A DNA stretch of 63,988 nucleotides from Xanthomonas arboricola pv. juglandis (GCF_001013475.1 NZ_JZEF01000002.1:1-63988), one strand, 5' to 3'; shown: positions 18,790 through 28,837, counted from the first letter of the stretch. Notes: generated by a model not told the origin, from the letters alone. Numbers and translations: made by a program.

Positions 18790-19491
18790 TTAGTCGAGCG
18801 CAACATCTCCCTCGCGCAAGCCGCGATACGCCACCACCAGGGCCTGCACGTCTTCGGCCGAGAACAGCAACTTCAGCACTGGCGAGACCTCGTAGCGCTC
18901 CTCGCTGCCGCGCAGCCGCGACAGCAACTGGTTCTCGCGCATCTTGCCGATCGCCGTCAGCACCCGTCGCGCGAATCCGGCGCGGTCGGTGGACACGTTC
19001 TTCTCGTAGACCGACAAGGCCTCCACCAACTGCGCTTCGTCCACCACCGCCCGCTCGCCGCGCGTATCGGCTTCGGCAAGTTGCTGGCGCAGGAACAGCA
19101 GCAGCACCGACTCGATAAAGGTCAGCGGCGCGCTGCGCAGCAGGGTCGGCGATTCCAGCTCGGCGGTGTCGGCCTGACGGGTGAAGGCCACCCCGCCCTC
19201 GCGGTCCAGCACCAGCTCCAGGAACAGCTCGCACAACACCTGGCGGATCGCCGCCTCGTTGCGCAGCAGCGCAGGCCACAACGCACCGTGGCGTTGCGCA
19301 TCGATGCTGGGGCCGGCCAGCAGCTGGCACAGCGCGCGCCGCGCATCGAACGGCAGCGTGCCGGTGTCGCCCAGAAACAGCTCGCCGCGCGGCTGTGCAG
19401 GCGTTGTCTCCGTCGGCGGCGTGCGGCCGGCATCGGCCGACGCGCCGCTGTCCTCGTCCGCGTCCAGGCGCGTGTCCTCAGTCCAGTTCAT
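18790..19491 (-). CDS. DUF4194 protein, MksE/JetB-like condensin subunit
   Basis: This 233-residue protein matches the DUF4194 family: a variable acidic N-terminus (1-45) followed by winged-helix domains, with the conserved region [18 protein letters not shown] and a C-terminal [18 protein letters not shown]. By family it is the small subunit bridging the kleisin (upstream DUF3375) and the SMC ATPase (downstream). Its start overlaps the end of the DUF3375 gene by 14 bp, implying coupled translation. The 388-bp gap to the ATPase gene is unusually long for such operons and carries repeats. Confidence 0.8.
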   Translation of the reverse strand: MNWTEDTRLDADEDSGASADAGRTPPTETTPAQPRGELFLGDTGTLPFDARRALCQLLAGPSIDAQRHGALWPALLRNEAAIRQVLCELFLELVLDREGGVAFTRQADTAELESPTLLRSAPLTFIESVLLLFLRQQLAEADTRGERAVVDEAQLVEALSVYEKNVSTDRAGFARRVLTAIGKMRENQLLSRLRGSEERYEVSPVLKLLFSAEDVQALVVAYRGLREGDVALD

Positions 19492-20947
19492 TGCGTTTCT
19501 CCCGGGTGAACCACACCAGCGGAATGCGTGCGCGCCGCAGGGCGCCGTCGCCGCCTTCCCATTGCACCGTTTCCATCTGTCCGTCGATCACCACGCCGTG
19601 GCGCGTGCCCAGCGACAGGTAACCGATCACGCTGCCCAGGCCCTGCGCGGCCGGGCGCTGCTGCAGCGCATCGCCGATGGTCAGGCGCGGGCGCTGGCCG
19701 AGCAGCTCGTGCAGGTCGCGGCGCAGGCTGCGCACGTCGATTTCCGATTGCGCGACCAGATCGCCCACGCTGTCGAGCGAGATGTCTGCCGCATCGGCGG
19801 CCTGCACGCGGCCATCGACCTGGGTCAGGCGCGGGTCGTGCAGGCGCCATTGCGACAGCGAACGCAGGCGGGCAGCGCTCAACGCCTGGGTATAGCCGGT
19901 GGCGGTGGTGGCGTGCAGGCTGTCGCGCAGCTGCAAGGCTTCGCCCTGCGCCTGCTTGAGCAATTGATTGAGCCGGCGCTGCTCCAGATAGCCGCGGCTC
20001 TGCACGAAACCGCGCAGGCTGCGGGCGAAGTGCTGCATCACCGTGTGCACCTCGCCGCCACGCTCCAGCAGCGTGCCGGTCAACCCGCGCAGGAAGGCGC
20101 GCTCGCGCCGGTCCAGCTTGCGCGCGAAACCGCGTGCCAGCAGCGCATCCAGCGCCTGATCGAGCTGGCTGCTTTGCTGGGTGTCGTTGAGCAGGCTCCA
20201 GAACGCTTCGAAGGTGCGCCCGGCCTCGCTGTCGGCGATCACGTCCACGCCGTTGAACAGCTGCTCCAGCACATCGCCGCGCGCGCCCTCGTCGTCGATG
20301 ATGCGTTCGCGGAACTGGCGGTTGAGCTGTTCGAAATCGTCGCGCACGCGATGGAAATCTTCGGCCAGCTCGTCGGAGAGATGGATCAGGTCGCGGGCGC
20401 GCTCCAGCGCGCGCTTGCCATCCAGCGCGGCCACGCGGCCGGAGGCCACGCGTTCGATCTCGGCATCGATGCGCGCGCGTTCTTCGCGCAGGGCGGCCAG
20501 GCGCAGCTCCGGGTCGGCTTCGGTCTGGCCCGCCAGCTGCACCAGCTGCTGGATCACCAGCGACAGGCGGCTTTCGGTGGCGCTGCTGCTGCTCTCGCGC
20601 AGGCCGACGATGAAGCGGATGGCCTGGGTGGCCGCGCGCGATAGCTCGTACTCTTCTTCGGCCGCGCCCTCGGGCAGGCGGCGTTCCAGCCAGCCCTGCG
20701 CCAGCCAATGCGCCAGATAGGCCTGCGCGGTACGCGGCAACTCGCGCGAGAGTTCGTCGGCGCGCAGTGCGTCGAGCTGGCGCTGCAGGCGCTCGTGCAG
20801 CACGGCCGAGGGCAGGCGGCGTTCGCCGTCCAGCAACACCGTCTGCAGCAGGCCGATCAGCTCCGGGGCGTGGTCGGCGGCCAGCAGTTTCCATACCGGC
20901 TGCTCGCGCAATTGGCGATAGCCGGCGATACGTGCCTGGTGCTTCAT
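19478..20947 (-). CDS. DUF3375 protein, MksF/JetA-like kleisin subunit
   Basis: The 489-residue protein begins [20 protein letters not shown], characteristic of DUF3375. It contains long helical segments (about residues 140-260) and ends in a winged-helix-like domain with [14 protein letters not shown]. In the family this is the kleisin linking SMC heads in MksBEF or Wadjet. It starts 19 bp after the folE stop, so folE and the three condensin genes probably share a transcript. Order folE-A-B-C; no D gene. Confidence 0.85.
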   Translation of the reverse strand: MKHQARIAGYRQLREQPVWKLLAADHAPELIGLLQTVLLDGERRLPSAVLHERLQRQLDALRADELSRELPRTAQAYLAHWLAQGWLERRLPEGAAEEEYELSRAATQAIRFIVGLRESSSSATESRLSLVIQQLVQLAGQTEADPELRLAALREERARIDAEIERVASGRVAALDGKRALERARDLIHLSDELAEDFHRVRDDFEQLNRQFRERIIDDEGARGDVLEQLFNGVDVIADSEAGRTFEAFWSLLNDTQQSSQLDQALDALLARGFARKLDRRERAFLRGLTGTLLERGGEVHTVMQHFARSLRGFVQSRGYLEQRRLNQLLKQAQGEALQLRDSLHATTATGYTQALSAARLRSLSQWRLHDPRLTQVDGRVQAADAADISLDSVGDLVAQSEIDVRSLRRDLHELLGQRPRLTIGDALQQRPAAQGLGSVIGYLSLGTRHGVVIDGQMETVQWEGGDGALRRARIPLVWFTREKRNELD

Positions 20948-20966
20948 GGCGACGGCAACGGCTGCC

Positions 20967-21569
20967 TCAACGCTTGCCGCCCACTTCGATGAACTGCAGG
21001 AACTCGGCGCGGGTGCGCGCGTCCTCGCGGAAGCTGCCCAGCATCTTGGAGGTCACCATGCTGACGCCGCGCTTGTGGATGCCGCGGGTGGTCATGCATT
21101 CGTGCGAGCCTTCCACCACCACGCCAACGCCGCGCGGCTGCAGCACATCCTGGATGCACTGGGCGATCTGCGCGGTCATCTTTTCCTGCACCTGAAAGCG
21201 CCGCGCATAGCTTTCCACCACGCGCGCCAGCTTGCTGATGCCGACCACCTTGCCGCGCGGCAGGTAGCCCACGTGCACCTTGCCGATGATCGGCGCCATG
21301 TGGTGCTCGCAGTGGCTTTCGTAGGAGATGTCGCGCAGCACGATCAGCTCGTCGTAGCCGGCCACTTCCTCGAAGGTGCGTTCCAGGTATTCGCGCGGTT
21401 CCTCGCGGTACCCGCTGAACCAATCGCCATAGGCTTCGGCGACCCGGCGCGGTGTGTCCAGCAGGCCTTCGCGGGCCGGGTCTTCGCCGGCCCAGCGCAG
21501 CAGGGTGCGCACGGCATCTTCGGCCTGGGCCTGGGTGACGGGGGAATCGGGCTGGTCGGACTGGCTCAT
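20967..21569 (-). CDS. folE: GTP cyclohydrolase I
   Basis: This 200-residue enzyme converts GTP to dihydroneopterin triphosphate, the first step of folate/tetrahydrobiopterin synthesis. Zinc ligands are visible in [20 protein letters not shown] and HECMTTRG, and the substrate pocket in [15 protein letters not shown]. The start at 21569 (MSQSDQ) gives normal family length; the frame opens ten codons further up. It leads an operon with the condensin-like genes, a linkage with no obvious functional logic. It is divergent from marR. Confidence 0.96.
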   Translation of the reverse strand: MSQSDQPDSPVTQAQAEDAVRTLLRWAGEDPAREGLLDTPRRVAEAYGDWFSGYREEPREYLERTFEEVAGYDELIVLRDISYESHCEHHMAPIIGKVHVGYLPRGKVVGISKLARVVESYARRFQVQEKMTAQIAQCIQDVLQPRGVGVVVEGSHECMTTRGIHKRGVSMVTSKMLGSFREDARTRAEFLQFIEVGGKR

Positions 21570-21682
21570 GCGCAGGGTGCACCCAAAGGGGGCGAGCATG
21601 GTACCCGAGGACGGGCCGGCGGCCCCAGTGGCGGTTGCGCCGGCTTGCCCGGGTTCAGTGACTATTGATTCATTGTTGAATT

Positions 21683-21696
21683 GATAGCATCCTATC
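21683..21696. promoter_or_regulatory. Candidate MarR operator
   Basis: The perfect palindrome GATAGCATCCTATC ends 4 bp before the marR ATG, within an AT-rich stretch that also has two ATTGAT direct repeats. The position fits autorepression by the MarR protein. There is no clear ribosome site, so the transcript may be short-leadered. Confidence 0.45.
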
Positions 21697-21700
21697 TATT

Positions 21701-22156
21701 ATGACGAACAGCGTTCTCTCTCCCCGCGCCCAGCTCAGCTCCGGCCTGCTGGTCGCCGCTCGCCAGTGGCAGCGGCTGGCCGACCAGGCATTTGCCGAAT
21801 TCGGGCTGTCCAGCGCCTGCACCGGGCCGTTGTTGATGATCGGCCGCTCCGGCGGCGGCATCCGCCAGGTGGCGCTGGCCCAGCAACTGGGCATGGAAGG
21901 CCCCTCCCTGGTGCGGCTGCTGGACAAGCTGTGCGCGCAGGCGCTGGTGCGCCGCGAGGCCGACAGCAGCGACCGCCGCGCCAACCAGCTGTGGCTCACC
22001 GACGCAGGCCAGACGCTGGTCGGGCGTATCGAGATCCGCCTGGATGCGCTGCGCGCGGAAGTGTTCGGTGCGCTCAGCGAGGCGCAGGTGCAGGTGGTGC
22101 TGATCTTGTGGGAGCAGATCGCGCAGGCGCACGCGCGGCTGAGTCAGTCCGACTGA
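21701..22156 (+). CDS. MarR-family transcriptional regulator
   Basis: The 151-residue protein has the MarR winged helix: recognition helix region QVALAQQLGMEGPSLVRLLD and the wing with DSSDRRANQLWLTDAG. It lies 111 bp upstream of a four-gene efflux operon in the same direction, the usual arrangement for a MarR repressor released by aromatic or toxic compounds that the pump exports. The palindrome over its own start suggests autorepression. Confidence 0.92.
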   Translation: MTNSVLSPRAQLSSGLLVAARQWQRLADQAFAEFGLSSACTGPLLMIGRSGGGIRQVALAQQLGMEGPSLVRLLDKLCAQALVRREADSSDRRANQLWLTDAGQTLVGRIEIRLDALRAEVFGALSEAQVQVVLILWEQIAQAHARLSQSD

Positions 22157-22267
22157 GCCCGCTGTCGGGCGTCGCGCTGCGACGCCGGTTGTGACGTTCC
22201 GGATGGCCCAGTGCGCATTGCGTACGGCGCCGGACGTGGTTGTTCCCCATTTCCCAGGATGTGCCCG

Positions 22268-22477
22268 ATGTACGGCGAGTTCAGTCTCTACGGTGTGTTC
22301 GTTCCCACCTTGCTGGCGTTGATGACGCTGGCCTACCTGCTCAACAGCGCCATCGGCGCGCTGCTGACCCGGGCCGGCGCGTACCGGCATATCTGGCACC
22401 CGGCGCTGTTCAACCTGGCGCTGTACATCGCGCTGCTGGGCGGCCTGTTTTCCCTTACCCGTTGGATGCAATCGTGA
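22268..22477 (+). CDS. DUF1656 small membrane protein of an efflux operon
   Basis: This 69-residue protein has two membrane helices and starts MYGEFSLYGVFVPTL, the hallmark of DUF1656 (AaeX/YtcA-like) proteins found beside AaeA/EmrA-type pumps. Its TGA overlaps the GTG start of the HlyD gene. It probably assists the inner-membrane pump; its exact role is unknown. Confidence 0.88.
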   Translation: MYGEFSLYGVFVPTLLALMTLAYLLNSAIGALLTRAGAYRHIWHPALFNLALYIALLGGLFSLTRWMQS

Positions 22478-23394
22478 AAAAGCTGATCAAGAACGCGGGG
22501 CCGGCGCTGTTGACCCTGGCAATGGTGGTGGTGGCAGCCGTGGTGCTGCAGCACCTGTGGCGTTATTACATGGAAGCGCCGTGGACGCGCGATGCGCACG
22601 TGGGCGCCGATGTGGTGCAGGTGGCGCCGGATGTGTCCGGGCTGGTGGAGGACGTGGCGGTGGCCGACAACCAGGCGGTGCGGCGTGGGCAGTTGCTGTT
22701 CGTGGTGGACCGCGCACGCTATGCGATCGCGCTGGAACAGGCGCGCGCCGCGCTGGCCGAGCGCCAGGCCACCTTGAGCCAGTTGCACCGCGAGATCGCG
22801 CGCGACCGCAGCCTGCAGGACCTGGTGGCTGCCGAAGATGCCGAGGTGCGCCGCTCCAATGTGCAGAAAGCGCAGGCGGCGGTGGCCACCGCGCAATCGG
22901 CGGTGGACCTGGCCCAGCTCAACCTGGACCGCACGCAGGTGCGCAGCCCGGCCGACGGCCATGTCAGCGACCGCACCGTGCGCGTGGGCGATTACGTCAG
23001 CGCCGGGCGCCCGGTGGTGGCGGTGCTGGATACCGGCTCGTTCCGCGTCGATGGCTATTTCGAAGAGACCCGCCTGCAGGGCGTGCATGCCGGCCAGCGC
23101 GTGGACGTGCACCTGATGGGCGAGCCGGCCACCTTGCACGGGCATGTGCAGAGCATCGCCGCCGGTATCGAGGACCGTTACCGCAGCGGCAGCGCCGGCG
23201 CCTTGCCCAACGTCACGCCGGCGTTCGACTGGGTGCGGCTGGCGCAGCGCATCCCGGTGCGCATCGTGCTGGATCGGGTGCCGGCGCATGTGCAGCTGAT
23301 CGCCGGGCGCACCGCCACCGTGACCATCCTGCCGGACGCCGTGCGCGACGCCGCCACCGCGCCTGCCCGCGTGCCGGCCAAGGCCGCGCCATGA
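22474..23394 (+). CDS. HlyD/EmrA-type membrane fusion protein (AaeA-like)
   Basis: The 306-residue periplasmic adaptor has one N-terminal membrane helix (about 7-27), a biotinyl-lipoyl-like half (VAPDVSGLVEDVAVADNQAV), a coiled-coil hairpin, and the second lipoyl half (VRSPADGHVSDRTVRVGDYV). It links the inner-membrane FUSC pump to the outer-membrane channel. The GTG at 22474 overlaps the DUF1656 stop by 4 bp; the open frame upstream is in a different gene's territory. The stop overlaps the next ATG by 4 bp. Confidence 0.9.
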   Translation: MKKLIKNAGPALLTLAMVVVAAVVLQHLWRYYMEAPWTRDAHVGADVVQVAPDVSGLVEDVAVADNQAVRRGQLLFVVDRARYAIALEQARAALAERQATLSQLHREIARDRSLQDLVAAEDAEVRRSNVQKAQAAVATAQSAVDLAQLNLDRTQVRSPADGHVSDRTVRVGDYVSAGRPVVAVLDTGSFRVDGYFEETRLQGVHAGQRVDVHLMGEPATLHGHVQSIAAGIEDRYRSGSAGALPNVTPAFDWVRLAQRIPVRIVLDRVPAHVQLIAGRTATVTILPDAVRDAATAPARVPAKAAP

Positions 23395-24851
23395 ACCGCA
23401 CCGTATTGCGTCCCCTGGGACTGGCCACGCTGCTGGCCGCATTGAGCGCCTGCACCACGGTCGGCCCGAACTACGCGGTGCCGGCGGAGTCGGCCTACCA
23501 GCGCCCGGCGGCCAATGCCGCGTTTGGCGACACCGGCAACGACCAGGTGCAGGCCGGCGCGCCGCTGCCGGCACGCTGGTGGGCGCTGTACCAGGACCCG
23601 GTACTGGATGGCCTGATCGAGCAGGCCTTGCGCGACAACGTCGAGCTGAAGGTGGCCGGTGCCAACCTGCGCCGCGCCGCCGCGGTCTACGAACAGGCGC
23701 TGGACGCGGGCGGTTTCGATTACGAGGTGGAGGCCGGCGTCAGCCGCGCGCAGGTCTCGGCCGAGGCGTTCCTGCAGCAGGAAAAGCTGCCGGTGTTCAA
23801 CCTGGCCGACGGCAAGTTCGGGGTGTCATATCAGTTCGATCTGTTCGGCAAGCTGCAACGCGGCGCCGAGGCCGCGCAGGCCGATACGCAGGTCGCCCAG
23901 GCCGCGATCGACCTGGCGCGCGTCAACGTGGCCGCGCAGGTGGCCGGCAGTTACGTGGAGATCTGCCACGCCAACCACGAGCTGCACGTGGCCGAGCATT
24001 CGCTGCAGTTGCAGCAGCGCAGCCGCGACATCACCCAGCGCCTGATCGCTGCCGGCCGCGGCACCCCGCCCGATCTGGCCCGCGCCACCGCGCAGGTGGC
24101 AATGCTGGAAGCGGCGCTGCCGCCGCTGCGCGCGCGCCGCCAGGCCGCCGGTTACCAACTGGCCGCGCTGCTCGGCAAGACCCCCGGCGAGGTGCCGGCC
24201 GGCGTGGATAGCTGTGCGCACGCGCCGGCCCTGCAGCGCCCGATTCCGATCGGCGACGGCCGCGCGCTGCTGGCGCGTCGCCCGGATGTGCGCCAGGCCG
24301 AACGCCGGCTGGCGGCAGCCACCGCGCGCATCGGCGTGGCCACCGCCGAGCTGTATCCGGATATCCGTCTGGGCGGCTCGATCGGTGCCACCGGCCTGCT
24401 GGCCGACTTCGGTGAGCCGGCCACGCATGCCTGGTCGTTTGGCCCGCTGATTTCGTGGACGCTGCCATCCGGCGGTGCGCGTGCGCGCGTGCGCGCCACC
24501 GAGGCCGGCGCGGACGCGGCGCTGTCGCAGTTCGACAACACCGTGCTGCAGGCGCTGCGCGAGGTGCAGACCGCCTTGTCGCGTTACGCGCAGGATCTGG
24601 ACCGCCTGCATCTGCTGGAACAGGCGCAGCAACAGGCCGACCTGGCGTCGGCGCAGAACCGGCGTTTGTACCAGGGCGGGCGCACGCCGTATCTGTCCAG
24701 CCTGGATGCCGAGCGCACGCTGGCCACCGCCGACATGACGCTGGCCAATGCGCAGGCGCAGGTCTCGCAGGATCAACTGCAGCTGTTCCTGGCGCTGGGC
24801 GGCGGCTGGGAAGCGGCCGCCGGCCGCACCGACCCGACTGCCGCGCGATGA
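23391..24851 (+). CDS. NodT-family outer-membrane efflux lipoprotein
   Basis: This 486-residue TolC-like channel begins with a lipoprotein signal (LLAALSAC, lipobox Cys19), followed by TTVGPNYAVP, typical of the NodT group. It has the two repeated outer-membrane-efflux domains with long helices. It forms the outer-membrane exit of the pump. Its ATG overlaps the HlyD stop, and its TGA overlaps the ATG of the FUSC gene, so the four genes are translationally chained. Confidence 0.92.
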   Translation: MNRTVLRPLGLATLLAALSACTTVGPNYAVPAESAYQRPAANAAFGDTGNDQVQAGAPLPARWWALYQDPVLDGLIEQALRDNVELKVAGANLRRAAAVYEQALDAGGFDYEVEAGVSRAQVSAEAFLQQEKLPVFNLADGKFGVSYQFDLFGKLQRGAEAAQADTQVAQAAIDLARVNVAAQVAGSYVEICHANHELHVAEHSLQLQQRSRDITQRLIAAGRGTPPDLARATAQVAMLEAALPPLRARRQAAGYQLAALLGKTPGEVPAGVDSCAHAPALQRPIPIGDGRALLARRPDVRQAERRLAAATARIGVATAELYPDIRLGGSIGATGLLADFGEPATHAWSFGPLISWTLPSGGARARVRATEAGADAALSQFDNTVLQALREVQTALSRYAQDLDRLHLLEQAQQQADLASAQNRRLYQGGRTPYLSSLDAERTLATADMTLANAQAQVSQDQLQLFLALGGGWEAAAGRTDPTAAR

Positions 24852-27049
24852 GTGCGCTGCTGCGCGATCGCCAGGCCTGGCTGTTTTCGGCCAAGACCTT
24901 CGCCGCCTCGATCGCGGCGTTGTACGTGGGGCTGGCCGGCAACCTGTCGCGGCCGTACTGGGCGATGGCCACGGTCTACATCGTCTCCCAGCCGCTGCTC
25001 GGCCCCACCCGCGCCAAGGGCGTGTATCGCGTGCTCGGCACCTTGCTGGCCGGCGCGGCCACCCTGGTGATGCTGCCGAACCTGGTGGAAACGCCGCTGC
25101 TGCTCAGCGCGGCGATGGCGTTGTGGCTGTCGGCCTGCCTGTTCCTGGCGCTGCTCAATCGCGGCCCGCGCGGTTATGCGTTCTTGCTGGCCGGCTACAC
25201 CACCGCCTTCATCGGCTTCCCGGCGGTGACCGCGCCGGAGGGCATCTTCGACACCGTGGTGGCGCGTAGCGAGGAGATCATCCTGGGCACGGTAATGGCG
25301 GTGCTGTTCGCCGCGCTGGTCTTCCCCGCCTCGGTCAAGCCGATGCTCACCGCGCGCATCGGCAACTGGATGCAGGACGCCGCGCAATGGTGCCGGCAGG
25401 TGCTGCAGCGCGGCCCGTCGCAGGCACCGCGCAATCGGCTGGCCGCCGATCTGGTGCAGTTCGAGGCCTTGATCGCCTTCGTCCGCCACGACGACCCACG
25501 CCATGCCGGTGCCGTCCCCACGCTGGAGCAGCTGCGCGCACGCATGCTGATGCTGCTGCCGGTGCTGTCGTCGATGGCCGATCGGCTGGATGCGTTGCAG
25601 CGCGATGGGTCTGCGTTGCCGCTCGCCACCGCCGCGCTGCTGGAGGACGTCGCAGCCTGGGTGGACCAGGGCGAGGACGCACCCAGCGATGCAGACGTCG
25701 GCACCTTGCGCGCACGCATCGCCGCACTGCGCCCGGTGGTGGATCAGGACATCGAGCATCTGCTGCTGGCCAGCCTGCTGCTGCGGCTGGAAGAGCTGCT
25801 CGACCTGTGGCAGGACTGCCGCGCGCTGCAGCAGGCAGTGGTGCACGGCACGGCGACGCCGGTGCTGCGCGCGATGCCGTCTGCGGCGAGACCACCTGCA
25901 ACGGCGGAATCATCCGAACGGGCTGACGCGGCACACGGCGAACCTGCTGCGCATTCGCGCACGCAATCCTCGTTGCTGCAGCGGCTGACCCGGTCACCGC
26001 GCGACACAACCGACGCGCCGGCAGCTGCCAGCCCCCCCCGCCATATCGATTTCGGCATGGCCGCGTTTTCCGCCCTCAGCGCGGGCTTTGCGTTGATGGC
26101 GTACTGCGTGCTGTGGATCGGCATCGGCTGGGAAGGCGGCGGCAACGGCGCGATGATGGCGGCGGTGACTGCCGCATTCTTCGCCGCGCAGGACGACCCG
26201 GCGCCAAGCATGCTGTCGTTCCTGACCTGGGCGGTGGTGGCCAGCGTGGTCGCCGGCATCTATCTGTTCGGCATCTTCCCGGCCATCCACGATTTCCCGA
26301 TGCTGGTGTTGGTGCTGGCGGCGGTGTTCCTGCCGATCGGCGCGTTGTTGCATCGCCCCAAGACCATGTTGATCGCGCTGCCGCTGGTGGTGAACCTCAC
26401 CGCGCTGCTGAGCCTGCAGAACACCTACAACGCCAATATCCAGAGCTTCGTCAACGCGGCGGTGGCGATAGTGCTGGGGATTGGATTTGCCGTGGTGCTG
26501 ACGCGGTTGTTTCGCTCGGTGGGCGCCGAATGGAGCGCGCGCCGGCTGGTGCGCCAGGGCTGGCGCACGCTGGCCGATGCCGCCGAGGGCCGCGGCGCGC
26601 AGGACCGGCAGCACTTTGCTGCCCGCATGCTGGACCTGCTTGGCCTGCTCGCGCCCCGGCTGGCATTGACCCCGGAAGGCAGCGAGCTGGCCTCGGTGGA
26701 TATGCTCAACGAAGTGCGCGTGGGCTTGAACATCCTGCAACTGCGCAGCGCACGGCAGGGTTTGCCGCAGCCGAGCGTTGAGGCGGTGAACGCGATCCTG
26801 GCCGATGTTGCCGCGCACTACCGGCAACAGATCGCGCACAAGCGCCCGCTGCCTGCGCCGGATGCGCTGCGTGAGCGGCTGGATGCCTCGCTGGCGCGCG
26901 TCGGCAAGGTGCCGGCGGGTGCACATCGCGATGAAGCGCTGCTGGGTTTGATCGGCTTGCGTTACAGCGTGTTGGCGCAGACGGCGCTGCATACCCAGGC
27001 AAACGCCGATACTGAGTCGCCCTTGGCCCCTCTCCCCACGGGGCGATAA
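24848..27049 (+). CDS. FUSC-family aromatic acid/fusaric-acid exporter (AaeB-like)
   Basis: The 733-residue inner-membrane protein has two clusters of about five membrane helices each (residues about 15-165 and 395-540), separated and followed by cytoplasmic domains, the layout of AaeB/FUSC exporters. The N-terminus PYWAMATVYIVSQPLLGPTR is typical of the family. With DUF1656, HlyD and NodT proteins it makes a complete tripartite pump for aromatic carboxylates or related toxins; the substrate is inferred. Confidence 0.9.
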   Translation: MSALLRDRQAWLFSAKTFAASIAALYVGLAGNLSRPYWAMATVYIVSQPLLGPTRAKGVYRVLGTLLAGAATLVMLPNLVETPLLLSAAMALWLSACLFLALLNRGPRGYAFLLAGYTTAFIGFPAVTAPEGIFDTVVARSEEIILGTVMAVLFAALVFPASVKPMLTARIGNWMQDAAQWCRQVLQRGPSQAPRNRLAADLVQFEALIAFVRHDDPRHAGAVPTLEQLRARMLMLLPVLSSMADRLDALQRDGSALPLATAALLEDVAAWVDQGEDAPSDADVGTLRARIAALRPVVDQDIEHLLLASLLLRLEELLDLWQDCRALQQAVVHGTATPVLRAMPSAARPPATAESSERADAAHGEPAAHSRTQSSLLQRLTRSPRDTTDAPAAASPPRHIDFGMAAFSALSAGFALMAYCVLWIGIGWEGGGNGAMMAAVTAAFFAAQDDPAPSMLSFLTWAVVASVVAGIYLFGIFPAIHDFPMLVLVLAAVFLPIGALLHRPKTMLIALPLVVNLTALLSLQNTYNANIQSFVNAAVAIVLGIGFAVVLTRLFRSVGAEWSARRLVRQGWRTLADAAEGRGAQDRQHFAARMLDLLGLLAPRLALTPEGSELASVDMLNEVRVGLNILQLRSARQGLPQPSVEAVNAILADVAAHYRQQIAHKRPLPAPDALRERLDASLARVGKVPAGAHRDEALLGLIGLRYSVLAQTALHTQANADTESPLAPLPTGR

Positions 27050-27262
27050 GGCACTGCCTGCGCGCCACTGGCGCGCGTGCCTTGCAGCGCCCGCGCTGCT
27101 GGCGCGGGTTGGGGTGAGGGGTCGTGTACCAATCCACGACCGCAGCATCGATGCTTCACCTTGGCGGCGCGTGGCGACGCGCTCACCACAGTCGGCGTGC
27201 CAGTCACCGGAGGCGCCCCGCATCCGCCCCTTCGGGGCACCTTCTCCCGATAGGAGAAGGGC
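27030..27262. repeat. Xanthomonas intergenic repeat element (copy 2)
   Basis: It contains the same ordered blocks as 5711-5945: CCCCTCTCC..CGGGGCGA, TGCGCGCCACTGGCGCGC, GCGGGTTGGGGTGAGGGG, and finally CGCCCCTTCGGGGCACCTTCTCCC..GGAGAAGGG. It overlaps the last codons of the FUSC gene and reaches almost to the stop of the convergent permease gene. Shared order over more than 200 bp suggests one mobile or spread element rather than separate hairpins. Confidence 0.65.
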
Positions 27263-27270
27263 CAAGCGCA

Positions 27271-28632
27271 TCAGCGCTTGCGCTGATGCATCGCCGCTTC
27301 GTCGTCCAGCCAGTTGCTGCCCTTGTTGGTCAGGAAGAACATGTAGACCACCAGCGACACCGCGATCACCGCTGTCGCGTAGATCACGAACTCGCTGACG
27401 TGGCCGGTCTTCAACGAAGTCTGGTACAGCAGCGGCGCGGTGCCGCCAAAGGCGGAGTTGGCCAGCGCGTAGCCCAGGCCCACGCCCAGCGCGCGCACAT
27501 GGGTGGGGAACAGTTCCGCCTTCACCACCGCATTGATCGAGGTGTAGCCGGTCAGAATCACAAAGCCCACGGTGAGGATGGCAAACGCGGTCAGCCAGTC
27601 GGTCTGCTTGGGCAGCTCCATCACCAGGAACCAGGTGTAGAGCACCCCGCCGATGCCGAAGAACACCAGCAGGCTCTTGCGCCCGACGATGTCCGACAGC
27701 CAGCCGCCGACCGGCTGCATCAGCATCAGCACCGTCAGCGCGACCAGGTTGATGATGGTGCCGGCCATCACGTCGCCACCGGCGAACGCGGTCTGGATCA
27801 TCTTCGGCCCGGTCACCGAATAGGTGTAGAACGCGATCGTGCCGCCAGCGGTGATCAGGAAGCACAACAGCAGCGGGCGCCACTGGTTGACGAACAGCTC
27901 GCGCATCGAGCCCGATGCCTTGGCCTTGCCGGTGCGCGAGTCGGCGATGGATTCGGAGCTCAGCGACTCGTCCATGGTCTGGCGCAGCCAGAACACCACC
28001 AACGCACCGATGCCGCCCAGGCCGAACGCCACGCGCCAGCCCCACTCGGACACCTGCGGCGCATCGAAGAAATGCAGCATCACCAGCAAGGTGGTCTGCG
28101 CCAGCACGTGCCCGCCGACCAGCGTGACGTAATGGAACGAGGACAGGAACCCGCGCCGGCCCGGAATCGCCGCCTCGGACATGTAGGTGGCGCTGGTGCC
28201 GTACTCGCCGCCGGTGGCAAAGCCCTGCACCAGGCGCGCCAGCAACAGGATGATCGGCGCGGCGATGCCGATCGTGGCCACCGTCGGCGTCACCGCGATG
28301 ACGAACGAGCACAGCGCCATCATCGACACCGAGATGGTCAACGCCAGCCGGCGGCCGTAGCGGTCGGCGAAGCGGCCGAAGTACCACGCACCGATCGGGC
28401 GCATCAAAAAGGTCATCGCAAAGATCGCCCACACGAACATGGTGGCGTTCTTGTCTTCCTTGGAGAAGAACTGCGATTCGAAGTAGGTGGCAAACACCGA
28501 GTAGACGTAGACGTCGTACCACTCGACCAGATTGCCGGCCGATCCCTTGAGCGTGTTGGACACCGAACGGCGAAGGCTACCGGGGGCTGCGCCAGAACCG
28601 GCGGCGATCGGAGACGTTGGGGGTGCGCTCAT
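27271..28632 (-). CDS. MFS permease of the metabolite:H+ symporter (MHS) group, KgtP/ProP-like
   Basis: The 453-residue protein has 12 membrane helices. It carries the MHS hallmarks GSAGNLVEWYDVYVYSVFA in helix 1, GRFADRYGRRLALT (motif A) and GFATGGEYGTSATYMSE. The group imports dicarboxylates, 2-oxoglutarate, proline or betaines; KgtP-type 2-oxoglutarate uptake is the best guess. The ATG at 28632 is chosen because the protein length matches the family; the frame stays open far upstream but is non-conserved. Confidence 0.88.
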   Translation of the reverse strand: MSAPPTSPIAAGSGAAPGSLRRSVSNTLKGSAGNLVEWYDVYVYSVFATYFESQFFSKEDKNATMFVWAIFAMTFLMRPIGAWYFGRFADRYGRRLALTISVSMMALCSFVIAVTPTVATIGIAAPIILLLARLVQGFATGGEYGTSATYMSEAAIPGRRGFLSSFHYVTLVGGHVLAQTTLLVMLHFFDAPQVSEWGWRVAFGLGGIGALVVFWLRQTMDESLSSESIADSRTGKAKASGSMRELFVNQWRPLLLCFLITAGGTIAFYTYSVTGPKMIQTAFAGGDVMAGTIINLVALTVLMLMQPVGGWLSDIVGRKSLLVFFGIGGVLYTWFLVMELPKQTDWLTAFAILTVGFVILTGYTSINAVVKAELFPTHVRALGVGLGYALANSAFGGTAPLLYQTSLKTGHVSEFVIYATAVIAVSLVVYMFFLTNKGSNWLDDEAAMHQRKR

Positions 28633-28837
28633 GCAGTCAGAACCTCGTGGGTGGGACACCCCGGAAGTATAGATGCGTGCTTGTGTGACGCATGTAAGCA
28701 TTTCGGCGCATATACATGCCTGGCAACGGCCGGCAGCGGCGCTCGCTTCAGCCCGCTTCCGACGGTCGTCGGTGTGTCGCTTGCGGCCGCGGGCAACAGC
28801 GCAACTGCTGGTTTCTGCCAGTGACGCCCGGCACTCG

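Noticed and set aside
14319..20947. A complete four-gene Wadjet defence system
   Set aside because: No JetD-like gene is found on either side: folE precedes and a TonB receptor follows.
25994..28522. An 842-codon minus-strand frame
   Set aside because: It spans the antisense of the FUSC gene and part of the permease in another frame, with no domain of its own.
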